Source: Sedimenticola sp.
GTDB lineage: Bacteria; Pseudomonadota; Gammaproteobacteria; Chromatiales; Chromatiaceae
Length of the DNA: 9,392 bases
Assembly: GCA_027038775.1 (NCBI GenBank)
Contig: JALWGP010000274.1
Coordinates: 1 to 9,392 of the forward strand
Direction: 5' to 3'
The notes beneath the pieces are model-generated. The model had not been told where the DNA came from. It was given only the letters and a program-made list of their open reading frames with translations, and made no database searches. The first letter of the stretch is position 1; the number at the start of each line of letters is the position of its first letter. Positions 1 through 6,278 of this stretch are shown piece by piece. The position numbers and the translations under genes are program-made.

Positions 1-119
1 CAGGCCGACAGCAACCCGGCGGGCAGGCGACCGGCCAGGGCGTGGGCGCCGAAGGCCCCCAGCAGCACGGTGAACAGCCCGGCCAGCGCGCCCGCGAGCA
101 GGGTGGTGCGGGCGTTCAT
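1..119 (-). CDS. DUF423 family small membrane protein, N-terminal part (runs off the window)
   Basis: Reading the minus strand from the ATG at 119 gives 39 residues before the window edge, starting MNARTTLLAGALAGLFTVLL and continuing with GAFGAHAL. A hydrophobic first helix followed by the GAFGAH motif is typical of DUF423 (YgdD-type) inner-membrane proteins of about 120-130 residues. The function of this family is not established. The start codon overlaps the stop of the upstream Trx-HEAT gene (shared bases 117-118, ATGA arrangement), so the two are probably translated together. Only about a third of the protein is visible. The family call rests on the N-terminal motif and hydrophobicity and is fairly firm; role and exact length cannot be judged. 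Confidence 0.75.
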   Translation of the reverse strand, partial: MNARTTLLAGALAGLFTVLLGAFGAHALAGRLPAGLLSA

Positions 120-754
120 GCCCGCAGCGCCTCCAGCGACTCGCCGGCGATCTCCCGCACGTCGGGATTGGTGTCCCCGGAGAGCCGTTCCAGCACGGGG
201 AGGGCGGCGGGATCCCCCGCCAGCCCCAGGTAGTGGGCCGCGTCGGCGCGGAGGTCGGCGCGGGGGGAGTCGGCGAGCTCCATCAGCCCGGGCACCAGCG
301 GGCCCAGTGCGCCCCTTTCTGCCAGGGCCTCGAAGATGGCACCCACCCCGAACTTCACGCCCAGGGACTGCTCTTCCTCCTGCATCAACTCGAGCAGGTC
401 GCCGAGCCGCTCCGGATGCTTCTCGAGGTAAGCCACTGCCTGGTCGAGCTGCTGCTGTTCCAGCAGTTCGCGGATGTAGTCCACGCCGGCGCCGCCCGCG
501 GCCGCCTTCTGCGCCCAGTCGCGTAGCTCGCCCAGGGTATAATCGCCGGCCAGTTCGAAGGGGCCGATGCGGGTCCAGGGGACGGAGCGGGTGCCTGCCT
601 CCTGCGCCGCCTCGGGATGGACGGCGACGTTCACCACCTCCAGGCGGCCGATCTCGCCCCTCTTCACCAGTTCGGAGAGGCTGCTGAGCACCGCCTGGCA
701 GTGGGGACAGCCGGGAGCGACGAGGAGCAGGGCGTCGGCGGGGGTCTGGTTCAT
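116..754 (-). CDS. Thioredoxin-fold protein with C-terminal HEAT-like repeats
   Basis: A 212-residue protein without signal peptide or membrane segment, so probably cytoplasmic. Residues 8-85 look like a thioredoxin/glutaredoxin fold: a first strand (ALLLVAPG), a redox motif C16-P-H-C19 at a helix start, and a candidate cis-proline P59 in SVPWT. Residues 90-148 are helical, charged and rich in Glu/Gln. Residues 149-212 contain two HEAT-like helix pairs (ALGPLVPGLMELADSP and ALPVLERLSGDTNPDVREIA). The open frame extends upstream to 1066, but that extension runs through the AT-rich divergent region and has no domain-like sequence, so the ATG at 754 is chosen because the thioredoxin fold begins there; its Shine-Dalgarno is weak. 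The gene is divergent from aprB and overlaps the DUF423 gene by 3-4 bases. A thiol-disulfide or scaffold role is plausible; its substrate is unknown. Confidence 0.82.
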   Translation of the reverse strand: MNQTPADALLLVAPGCPHCQAVLSSLSELVKRGEIGRLEVVNVAVHPEAAQEAGTRSVPWTRIGPFELAGDYTLGELRDWAQKAAAGGAGVDYIRELLEQQQLDQAVAYLEKHPERLGDLLELMQEEEQSLGVKFGVGAIFEALAERGALGPLVPGLMELADSPRADLRADAAHYLGLAGDPAALPVLERLSGDTNPDVREIAGESLEALRA

Positions 755-834
755 GGAAGATCGTGAAAGTGGTGGCCTTTTCGGAGGATTCTGACACCCG
801 GCACGGGGTTTTCCAAGACCCATAAACCCCGCAG

Positions 835-849
835 ATAAAGCCTCTTTAT
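835..849. repeat. Inverted repeat ATAAAG-CCT-CTTTAT
   Basis: A perfect 6-base inverted repeat with a 3-base spacer in the AT-rich part of the aprB/Trx-HEAT divergent region. It is followed by the 8-base palindrome TACCGGTA at 856-863 and a 16-base palindrome at 877-892. It could be a half of a composite operator or simply chance in AT-rich DNA; on its own it is weak evidence. Confidence 0.4.
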
Positions 850-870
850 GGATGCTACCGGTAAAATTGT

Positions 871-900
871 TTGGCCTTTTTGCCGGCAAAAAACTATTTT
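871..900 (+). promoter_or_regulatory. Candidate aprBA promoter with a palindrome filling the spacer
   Basis: A possible -35 TTGGCC (871-876) and -10 TATTTT (895-900), each matching the sigma-70 consensus at 4 of 6 positions, are separated by 18 bases. The spacer is almost entirely the perfect 16-base palindrome TTTTTGCCGGCAAAAA at 877-892. A weaker alternative is TTTACT (899-904) with GCTATT (923-928), also 18 apart. Either would give an aprB leader of roughly 140-175 bases. The palindrome is seen directly; the promoter is an inference from weak consensus matches. A dimeric regulator bound in the spacer would suit MerR-like or repressor control, but no regulator gene is in view. Confidence 0.35.
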
Positions 901-985
901 TACTCACCCCTTTTGCCTTGGGGCTATTTCTGCGCGCCGACCCATGCGGCCAGCGCCCGGATCCGGAGGCAAATGACGAGATTCT

Positions 986-1019
986 GGAAGGGTTGGGGTC
1001 CCCGGGCCCGGACCCTTCC
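986..1019 (+). promoter_or_regulatory. Stem-loop in the aprB leader
   Basis: GGAAGGGT (986-993) pairs perfectly with ACCCTTCC (1012-1019), and the 18-base interval is GC-rich and can pair further (GGG 996-998 with CCC 1007-1009). The structure lies about 60 bases upstream of the aprB ATG and would fall within the transcript from any promoter in the 870-930 region. No T-run follows it, so it does not look like an intrinsic terminator. It could stabilise the 5' end of an abundant mRNA or be a regulatory leader element. I do not recognise a known riboswitch. Confidence 0.45.
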
Positions 1020-1080
1020 GAATTTAAGAAAGCCGCTCCGGCGGCGACCATCCACTGCAGTGTCAACCTAGGAGAAATCG

Positions 1081-1548
1081 ATGCCTACATTCGTACGTAC
1101 CGATAAGTGCGATGGCTGCAAGGGTCAGGACAAGACCGCTTGCATGTACATCTGCCCCCACGACCTCATGAAGCTGGACATGGACGGCTCTCTCACCGGC
1201 CATGCCATGAAGTCCTTCAACCAGGAGCCGGATCAGTGCTGGGAGTGCTACTCCTGCGTGAAGATCTGCCCGCAGAACGCCATCGAGGCACGTCCCTATG
1301 CCGACATCGTGCCCCTGGGCGCTTCCGTGCAGCCCCTGCGCGGTACCGACTCCATCATGTGGACCATCAAGTTCCGCAACGGCACCATGAAGCGCTTCAA
1401 GTTCCCCATTCGTACCACCCCCGAGGGTTCCATCGATCCCTATGGCGGCAAGCCCGAGGCCGATATCTCCAAGATCAGCGAGCCCGGCTTCTTCGTCCAG
1501 GTCAACGGCTACCGCGCCGGCGATCCCAGCGAGCTGATCTGCAAGTAA
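1081..1548 (+). CDS. aprB: Adenylylsulfate (APS) reductase, beta (iron-sulfur) subunit
   Basis: A 155-residue ferredoxin-like subunit carrying two [4Fe-4S] clusters, which passes electrons between the FAD of AprA and the external redox partner. The first cluster set is C10, C13, C21, C25 (CxxC, seven residues, CxxxCP) and the second is C53, C56, C59, C63 (CxxCxxCxxxCP). The second set sits in the AprB hallmark QCWECYSCVKICPQNAIEARPY, split here as QCWECYSCVKICPQ then NAIEARPY; the Trp between the cysteines is the residue held to aid electron transfer to FAD. The C-terminal part (about 85-155) is the tail that wraps around AprA, including WTIKFRNGTMKRFKFPIRTT. Length fits the family. The start at 1081 follows AGGAGA with five bases of spacing. 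It lies 35 bases ahead of aprA in one operon, and codon choice is strongly C/G-ending, suggesting high expression. Confidence 0.97.
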   Translation: MPTFVRTDKCDGCKGQDKTACMYICPHDLMKLDMDGSLTGHAMKSFNQEPDQCWECYSCVKICPQNAIEARPYADIVPLGASVQPLRGTDSIMWTIKFRNGTMKRFKFPIRTTPEGSIDPYGGKPEADISKISEPGFFVQVNGYRAGDPSELICK

Positions 1549-1583
1549 TCTTTTTGGTTTAGAAACTTCTAGAGGTAATAGAA

Positions 1584-3587
1584 ATGGCTGAATTCGGAAA
1601 TCCCGAAATCGTCGAAGAAGAGGTCGATATCCTCATCATCGGCGGCGGCATGGCTGCCTGTGGTACCGCCTATGAGATCGGTCCCTGGATCGACGCCGCC
1701 AAGAAGGAAGGCGTCGACATCACCGTGAAACTGGTGGACAAGGCTGCAGTGGACCGTTCCGGCGCAGTGGCCCAGGGTCTCTCCGCCATCAACACCTACA
1801 TCGGCCCCGAGCAGGATCCCGCCGACTACGCCCGCATGGTCTCCAACGACCTCATGGGCATCACCCGTGACGACCTGGCCTACGACCTGGGCCGTCACGT
1901 GGACGAGTCCGTTCACCTCTTCGAGGAGTGGGGTCTGCCCATCTGGAAGATGGACGAGAACGGCGAGCGTCACAACGGCGCCGAGGGCCTGCCCGCGCTG
2001 AAGGACGGCGGCAAGCCCGTGCGTTCCGGTAAGTGGCAGATCATGATCAACGGTGAGTCCTACAAGTGGATCGTCGCCGAGGCCGCCAAGAAGGCGCTGG
2101 GCGTGGACAACATCCAGGAGCGCGTCTTCATCGTTAAGCTGGTGAACGACAAGAAGGACAAGAACCGCGTGGCCGGTGCCGTGGGCTTCTCCGTGCGCGA
2201 GCACAAGCTCTACGTCTACAAGTTCAAGGCCTGCATGCTGGCCGCCGGTGGCTGCGTGAACATCTTCCGTCCCCGCTCCGTGGGTGAGGGTCAGGGCCGC
2301 GCCTGGTACCCCGTCTGGAACGCTGGTTCCACCTACGCCATGGCCGCCGAGGCCGGCGCCGAGCTGACCATGATGGAGAACCGCTTCGTGCCCACCCGCT
2401 TCAAGGACGGCTACGGTCCTGTGGGTGCCTGGTTCCTGCTCTTCAAGTCCAAGGCCACCAACGGTCTGGGCGAGCCGTACATGGTTCGCAACAAGGAGAT
2501 GCTGGACGATTATCCTCCCTACGGTCAGGCCCAGGTTCCCGCTTCCTGCCTGCGGAACCACCTGATGCTGAAGGAGATGCGCGAAGGCCGCGGTCCCATC
2601 TGGATGGACACCGTCACCGCCCTCGCCGAGCTGCGCGAGACCCTTTCTCCCCGCGAGGTGAAGCACCTCGAGGCCGAGGCCTGGGAGGACTTCCTCGACA
2701 TGTGTATCGGCCAGTGCGGCATCTGGGCCGGTGAGAACATCGAGCCGGAGAAGAAGAACTCCGAGCTGATGCCCACCGAACCCTACCTGCTGGGTTCCCA
2801 CTCCGGCTGCTGCGGCATCTGGGTTTCCGGTCCCGATGACGTGGGCGCGCCCACCGACGAGGAGCACCCCGAGGCCGACAAGATCCCCGCACACCTGCCC
2901 AAGGGCTGGAACTGGGGTTATCGCGGCATGACCACCGTGACCGGTCTGTTCACCGCCGGCGACGGCGTGGGCGCTTCCGGCCACAAGTTCTCCTCCGGTT
3001 CCCACGCCGAGGGCCGCATGTGCGCCAAGTCCATGGTGAAGTTCGTCATGGACAACAAGGACTGGGTGCCCGAGCTGGATACTCCGGTGGAAGAGCTGGT
3101 CGAGGAGATCTACCGTCCCGTGCGTAACTACCTCGAGCACAAGGACTACACCACGGCCATCGACGTCAACCCCAACTACATCACTCCCCGCATGCTGCAG
3201 TTCCGCCTGCAGAAGATCATGGACGAGTATGTGGCTGGTGTTGCGACCTACTACACCACCAACGAGCACATGCTCGAGCTGGCCGAGCAGAAGCTGGAGA
3301 TGCTGAAGGAAGACTCCCTGAAGATGCGTGCCAAGGACCTCCACGAGCTCCTGCGCGCATGGGAGAACTACCACCGCATCCTCACCGCCGAGGCCCACAT
3401 GAAGCACATCCAGTTCCGCGAAGAGTCCCGTTATCCGGGCTTCTACTACCGGATGGACAAGAACTTCGTGGACGAAGAGAACTGGAAGTGCTTCGTGAAC
3501 TCCGTCTACGACAAGGAGACCAAGACCTGGACCTGCTTCAAGCGGGCCCACAAGGACCTGGTCGACAAGTCCAAGCTGTTCAAGTAA
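1584..3587 (+). CDS. aprA: Adenylylsulfate (APS) reductase, alpha (FAD) subunit
   Basis: The 667-residue catalytic subunit interconverts APS with sulfite plus AMP; in sulfur oxidisers it runs toward APS, which Sat or APAT then uses. It belongs to the fumarate reductase/succinate dehydrogenase flavoprotein fold. Residues 14-31 (VDILIIGGGMAACGTAYE) form the FAD-binding Rossmann motif, with further FAD contacts expected at 457-480 (TAGDGVGASGHKFS, then SGSHAEGR). W241 and R272 (in FVPTRFKDGYGPVG) keep the same 31-residue spacing as the Archaeoglobus active-site pair W234/R265, and H406 in GSHSGCCGIW is the likely counterpart of H398; these equivalences are inferred by position. GAGGT (1572-1576) lies seven bases before the ATG, in an AT-rich spacer after aprB. 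A perfect intrinsic terminator follows the stop. Neither aprM nor qmoABC is adjacent, so the electron acceptor is encoded elsewhere. Confidence 0.98.
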   Translation: MAEFGNPEIVEEEVDILIIGGGMAACGTAYEIGPWIDAAKKEGVDITVKLVDKAAVDRSGAVAQGLSAINTYIGPEQDPADYARMVSNDLMGITRDDLAYDLGRHVDESVHLFEEWGLPIWKMDENGERHNGAEGLPALKDGGKPVRSGKWQIMINGESYKWIVAEAAKKALGVDNIQERVFIVKLVNDKKDKNRVAGAVGFSVREHKLYVYKFKACMLAAGGCVNIFRPRSVGEGQGRAWYPVWNAGSTYAMAAEAGAELTMMENRFVPTRFKDGYGPVGAWFLLFKSKATNGLGEPYMVRNKEMLDDYPPYGQAQVPASCLRNHLMLKEMREGRGPIWMDTVTALAELRETLSPREVKHLEAEAWEDFLDMCIGQCGIWAGENIEPEKKNSELMPTEPYLLGSHSGCCGIWVSGPDDVGAPTDEEHPEADKIPAHLPKGWNWGYRGMTTVTGLFTAGDGVGASGHKFSSGSHAEGRMCAKSMVKFVMDNKDWVPELDTPVEELVEEIYRPVRNYLEHKDYTTAIDVNPNYITPRMLQFRLQKIMDEYVAGVATYYTTNEHMLELAEQKLEMLKEDSLKMRAKDLHELLRAWENYHRILTAEAHMKHIQFREESRYPGFYYRMDKNFVDEENWKCFVNSVYDKETKTWTCFKRAHKDLVDKSKLFK

Positions 3588-3613
3588 TCACAGCCTGACA
3601 GTCTGATGGACGG

Positions 3614-3649
3614 AATCCGGGCGCCGCGAGGCGCCCGGATTTTTTCTTT
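3614..3649 (+). terminator. Rho-independent terminator of aprBA
   Basis: AATCCGGGCGCC (3614-3625) and GGCGCCCGGATT (3630-3641) form a perfect 12-base-pair stem closed by the tetraloop GCGA, a GNRA-type loop, followed by a T-rich tract (TTTTTTCTTT). It lies 26 bases after the aprA stop, so the aprBA transcript should end here and the YkgJ gene downstream should depend on its own promoter or on read-through. Confidence 0.95.
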
Positions 3650-3672
3650 CAATTCCCGGAGAGAAAACCGGT

Positions 3673-3704
3673 CTGCAATCGAGGGCGAATTGATCGATAA
3701 TTGA
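3673..3704 (+). promoter_or_regulatory. Candidate promoter of the YkgJ-family gene, with direct repeats
   Basis: A -10 box GATAAT (3696-3701, 5 of 6 matches) stands 17 bases after a weak -35 CTGCAA (3673-3678, 3 of 6). The hexamer AATTGA occurs twice, at 3688-3693 and 3699-3704, 11 bases apart or about one helical turn, and a related GATTGA occurs at 3718-3723. The site lies just after the aprA terminator and would give a leader of about 55 bases. The repeats may be a regulator site overlapping the -10, or chance in an AT-rich stretch. Confidence 0.4.
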
Positions 3705-3763
3705 CCAGTTTTCCGTCGATTGACGATTTCCACGCCAGGCCGGGCCTGGCCGAGGTTTCCAAC

Positions 3764-4729
3764 ATGAGTGACGAAAAGTTCGACATTCCCTTCAAGAGTC
3801 CCACCCTGCCCAAGGTTCTGGAGCCCGGGAGCAAGCTGAAGTTCAACTGCCACCCCGGCATCTCCTGCTTCAACGCCTGCTGCAAGATGTCCGACATCAC
3901 CCTGGCGCCCTACGACATCCTGCGCCTGAAACGGCGCATGGGCATGACCTCGGAGGAGTTCCTGAGGGAGTACACCTACCCCTTCGCCATGGACCAGGAC
4001 AAGGTTCCGGGGCTCAAGCTCAAGACCGACGACGAGGGCGCCTGTCTCTTTCTCGATCCCGAGAAGGGCTGCACCGTCTACGAGGATCGGCCCACGGTCT
4101 GCCGCTACTACCCCCTGGCGATGCTCACCATTCGTGAGAAGGACTCCAGCCAGCCAAAGACCCAGTATTCCTTGGTGATGGAGGAGCACTGCAAGGGCCA
4201 CGAGGAGGACCGCGAGATCACCGTGGAGGAGTACCGCAAGGAGCAGGGCTGTGACGAGTTCGACTTCTACAACCAGGGCTGGTACGAGCTGATCCTGAAG
4301 AAGAAGTCGGCCGGCCCCGGCGTGGGCAAGCCCAGTGAGATGAGCCTGCAGCTCTTCTTCATGGCCTCCTACAACACCGACATGTTCCGCCGCTTCGTCC
4401 TCAGCGACAAGTTCAAGGCCAGCTACGACATTCCCGAGGAGACCTACGAGCAGATCGAGAAGGACGACGTGGCCCTGCTGCAGTTCGCCTACAAGTTCAT
4501 GCGCCAGGCGCTGTTCGGCGAGAAGCTGGTGCCGGAGAAGCCGGGCGCCTGGGAAAAGCGGGTGGCCGAGCGGCGCGAGATCTGGGAGGCGCGCACCAGG
4601 GCCGAGATCGAGGCGCGCAACCGCCAGGTGGAGGAGATGATGCGCAAGGAGACCCTTGGTGAAGGCGAAACCGACACCACCCCGGATCCTGGCGACAACG
4701 AGTGCGGCTGCAATCTCGAGGACCGCTGA
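3764..4729 (+). CDS. YkgJ-family cysteine-cluster protein (putative Fe-S or Zn binding)
   Basis: A 321-residue soluble protein. The N-terminal half carries the YkgJ-type cysteine pattern: C29, C35, C39, C40 (CHPGISCFNACC), then C94, C103 and C113 (GACLF...GCTVYEDRPTVCRYYPL), with further cysteines at C143 and C163. In this family these are thought to chelate iron or zinc, possibly a cluster; no reaction is established. Residues 165-260 are a variable domain, residues 265-300 are charged and helical (coiled-coil-like), and the last ten residues hold C314-G-C316. The ATG at 3764 is preferred over an in-frame TTG at 3701 because GAGGT (3752-3756) lies seven bases upstream and the domain starts soon after. 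It follows aprBA on the same strand but beyond a terminator, so it is likely a separate unit. A role in Fe-S handling linked to APS reductase is only a positional guess. Confidence 0.85.
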   Translation: MSDEKFDIPFKSPTLPKVLEPGSKLKFNCHPGISCFNACCKMSDITLAPYDILRLKRRMGMTSEEFLREYTYPFAMDQDKVPGLKLKTDDEGACLFLDPEKGCTVYEDRPTVCRYYPLAMLTIREKDSSQPKTQYSLVMEEHCKGHEEDREITVEEYRKEQGCDEFDFYNQGWYELILKKKSAGPGVGKPSEMSLQLFFMASYNTDMFRRFVLSDKFKASYDIPEETYEQIEKDDVALLQFAYKFMRQALFGEKLVPEKPGAWEKRVAERREIWEARTRAEIEARNRQVEEMMRKETLGEGETDTTPDPGDNECGCNLEDR

Positions 4730-4879
4730 CCGACTCTATGCCCGTGTCGGCCTTCGGCCTTGGCGGGCCTGCGAACACTGCGCCTCCGAACAGTAGGAGC
4801 GGCGCCTCCGCCGCAGATGGTTCGGCCCGGGGGCGGGCCTCCTACGGGTAGGGCGATACCCTCGCCGTGAACCTCGGCC
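4730..4879. other. Convergent intergenic gap between the YkgJ gene and mgtE
   Basis: A 150-base non-coding gap where two genes meet tail to tail. It holds a small GGCC-TTC-GGCC hairpin (4749-4759) and the REP-like element at 4793-4845. No stem followed by a T-run is seen on either strand, so the structured elements themselves may end transcription from both sides, or termination is Rho-dependent. Confidence 0.6.
4793..4845. repeat. REP-like cloverleaf element (GTAGGAGC family)
   Basis: GTAGGAG (4793-4799) and CTCCTAC (4839-4845) form the outer arms. Inside are two perfect hairpins: GCGGCG-CCTC-CGCCGC (4799-4814) and GGCCCG-GGGG-CGGGCC (4824-4839), which share end bases with the outer arms. 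GTAGGAGC ends with nested GC-rich hairpins are characteristic of dispersed REP/BIME-type repeats in gammaproteobacteria such as Pseudomonas and relatives. Its place between convergent genes is also typical. Copies elsewhere in the genome cannot be seen from here. Confidence 0.72.
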
Positions 4880-6250
4880 TCAGAGCAGGAACAGCGTCGC
4901 CAGCCCCAGGAAGGAGAGAAAGCCCACCACGTCGGTGACGGTGGTGAGCAACACGCCGCCAGCCAGGGCAGGATCGATGCCCAGTTTTTCCAGCACCAGT
5001 GGCAGCACGGCGCCGGTGACGGCGGCGGCGATGAGATTGATGATCATGGCCGCACCGATCACCAGGGCGATGTCGGTGCTGTGGAACCAGTAACTGGCGA
5101 TGAGTCCCACCACCACCGCCCAGACGATGCCGTTGATGGCCGCCACCGCCAGTTCCTTCATCACCAGGTAGATGGCGTTCTTGCCAGAGAGCTGGCCCAG
5201 GGCGATGCCACGGATGGCCAGGGTAAGGGTCTGGGTGCCACCCACGCCTCCCATGCTGGCGACGATGGGCATCAGCACCGCCAGTGCCACGATCTTGTCC
5301 AGGGTCTCCTGGAACTGGCCGATGACCCAGGAGGCGAGAAAGGCGGTGAGCAGGTTGATGCCCAGCCAGACCGCGCGGCGCTTGGAGCTCTCGAGCACCG
5401 GCGCGAACATGTCCTCATCCTCGGACAGACCGGCCGATCCCATGAACTGGTGTTCCCCCTCCTCGCGGATGAGGTCCACCACGTCGTCCACGGTGATCCG
5501 GCCCACCAGCCGGCCTTCCTCGTCCACCACCGGGGCCGAGATGAGGTCGTACTGTTCGAAGCGGCGGGCCACTTCCGAGGCATCGGCGTAGGCCTTGAAG
5601 GGCTTCACGTCCAGGTTCATCACCTCGGCAACGGTCTGCTGCGGGTCGTGAGTCACCAGGTCGGAAAGGCGCAGGGCGCCAAGGTACCTGTCCTGGCGGT
5701 TGGTGACGAACAGCTGGTCGGTGTTGCGTGGCACGCGGTCGCCGAGCTGGCGCAGGTAGCGCAGCACCACGTCGAGGGTCACCTCGGGACGCACCGTCAC
5801 CGTGTCGGTGTTCATCAGGCCGCCAGCGGTGTCTTCCGGGTAGGAGAGCACTGTCTCCAGGCGGTGGCGGTCCTGTTCGTCGAGAGACTCCAGGATCTCC
5901 CGGGTGACGTCCACCGGAAGTTCCTGGATAAAGTCCGCCAGGTCGTCCACGTCCATGTTTTCGGTGGCGGCGACGATCTCCTGCTGGTCCATGTTCTGGA
6001 CCAGCTCGTTGCGCACTCCTTCCGTGAGCTCCATGAGGGTTTCGCCGTCCTGGTCGGTATCCAGCAGATCCCACAGGATCTGCCGTTGGGTGAGCGGCAG
6101 TGCTTCGAGCACGTGGGCGACCTCGGCGGGCGGAAGCTTGCGCAGCAGGTCGGCGGCCTCCCGCCAGGCGTCCTGTTCCAGCAGTTCCTGGATGCGCAGC
6201 AGGTGCGAGATCTCGCGTTCGCTGCCGGTTTGGGTTGCGCTGGTGCTCAT
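4880..6250 (-). CDS. mgtE: Magnesium transporter/channel MgtE
   Basis: A 456-residue inner-membrane Mg2+ channel of the MgtE/SLC41 family, close to the usual 450. The cytosolic N domain (about 15-135) is followed by two CBS domains (about 147-200 and 211-262; ISAPVVDEEGRLVGRITVDD is the second CBS core), which sense intracellular Mg2+. A plug helix (about 263-290) leads into five membrane helices at roughly 293-312, 320-341, 362-386, 394-419 and 430-455. The pore aspartate is D440 in TTVTDVVGFLSFLGLA. The second helix has SMGGVGGTQTLTL where many MgtE proteins have GGN-type sequence. The ATG at 6250 has only a weak Shine-Dalgarno, but no better start gives the N domain. It follows ptsI on the same strand after a 95-base gap with its own candidate promoter and operator-like repeat. 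Confidence 0.96.
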   Translation of the reverse strand: MSTSATQTGSEREISHLLRIQELLEQDAWREAADLLRKLPPAEVAHVLEALPLTQRQILWDLLDTDQDGETLMELTEGVRNELVQNMDQQEIVAATENMDVDDLADFIQELPVDVTREILESLDEQDRHRLETVLSYPEDTAGGLMNTDTVTVRPEVTLDVVLRYLRQLGDRVPRNTDQLFVTNRQDRYLGALRLSDLVTHDPQQTVAEVMNLDVKPFKAYADASEVARRFEQYDLISAPVVDEEGRLVGRITVDDVVDLIREEGEHQFMGSAGLSEDEDMFAPVLESSKRRAVWLGINLLTAFLASWVIGQFQETLDKIVALAVLMPIVASMGGVGGTQTLTLAIRGIALGQLSGKNAIYLVMKELAVAAINGIVWAVVVGLIASYWFHSTDIALVIGAAMIINLIAAAVTGAVLPLVLEKLGIDPALAGGVLLTTVTDVVGFLSFLGLATLFLL

Positions 6251-6278
6251 GGTGGAGTTTCGCCTGCAGGGGTGGTGC

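Larger units (their letters stand above)
755..1080. promoter_or_regulatory. Divergent intergenic control region of the Trx-HEAT gene and aprBA
   Basis: This 326-base gap lies between two divergent genes and is clearly richer in A/T at 820-930 than the surrounding coding DNA. It carries three palindromes within about 60 bases (835-849, 856-863 TACCGGTA, 877-892) and a long-armed hairpin closer to aprB (986-1019). The aprB Shine-Dalgarno AGGAGA is at 1070-1075, five bases before the ATG. I find no convincing gene here: the short plus-strand frame starting at 852 lacks a ribosome site and runs into aprB out of frame. A minus-strand promoter for the Trx-HEAT gene must also lie here, but I could not place one with confidence. 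Confidence 0.7.

Noticed and set aside
755..1066. N-terminal extension of the Trx-HEAT protein to 1066
   Set aside because: The extra 104 residues would be encoded by the AT-rich palindrome region, contain no domain or signal peptide, and the thioredoxin fold begins right at the ATG at 754.
852..1106. Small plus-strand frame with a hydrophobic start ahead of aprB (84 codons)
   Set aside because: No Shine-Dalgarno site, it overlaps the aprB start out of frame, and its latter half crosses the leader hairpin with no protein-like pattern.
1569..3551. Long open frame of 660 codons antisense to aprA
   Set aside because: Its product is a low-complexity Gly/Val/His/Leu-rich string with no recognisable domain. 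It arises because aprA uses strongly C/G-ending codons, which removes stops from the antisense frame.
3701..3763. TTG start for the YkgJ-family protein
   Set aside because: The ATG at 3764 has a well-spaced GAGGT, and the TTG overlaps the proposed -10 box.
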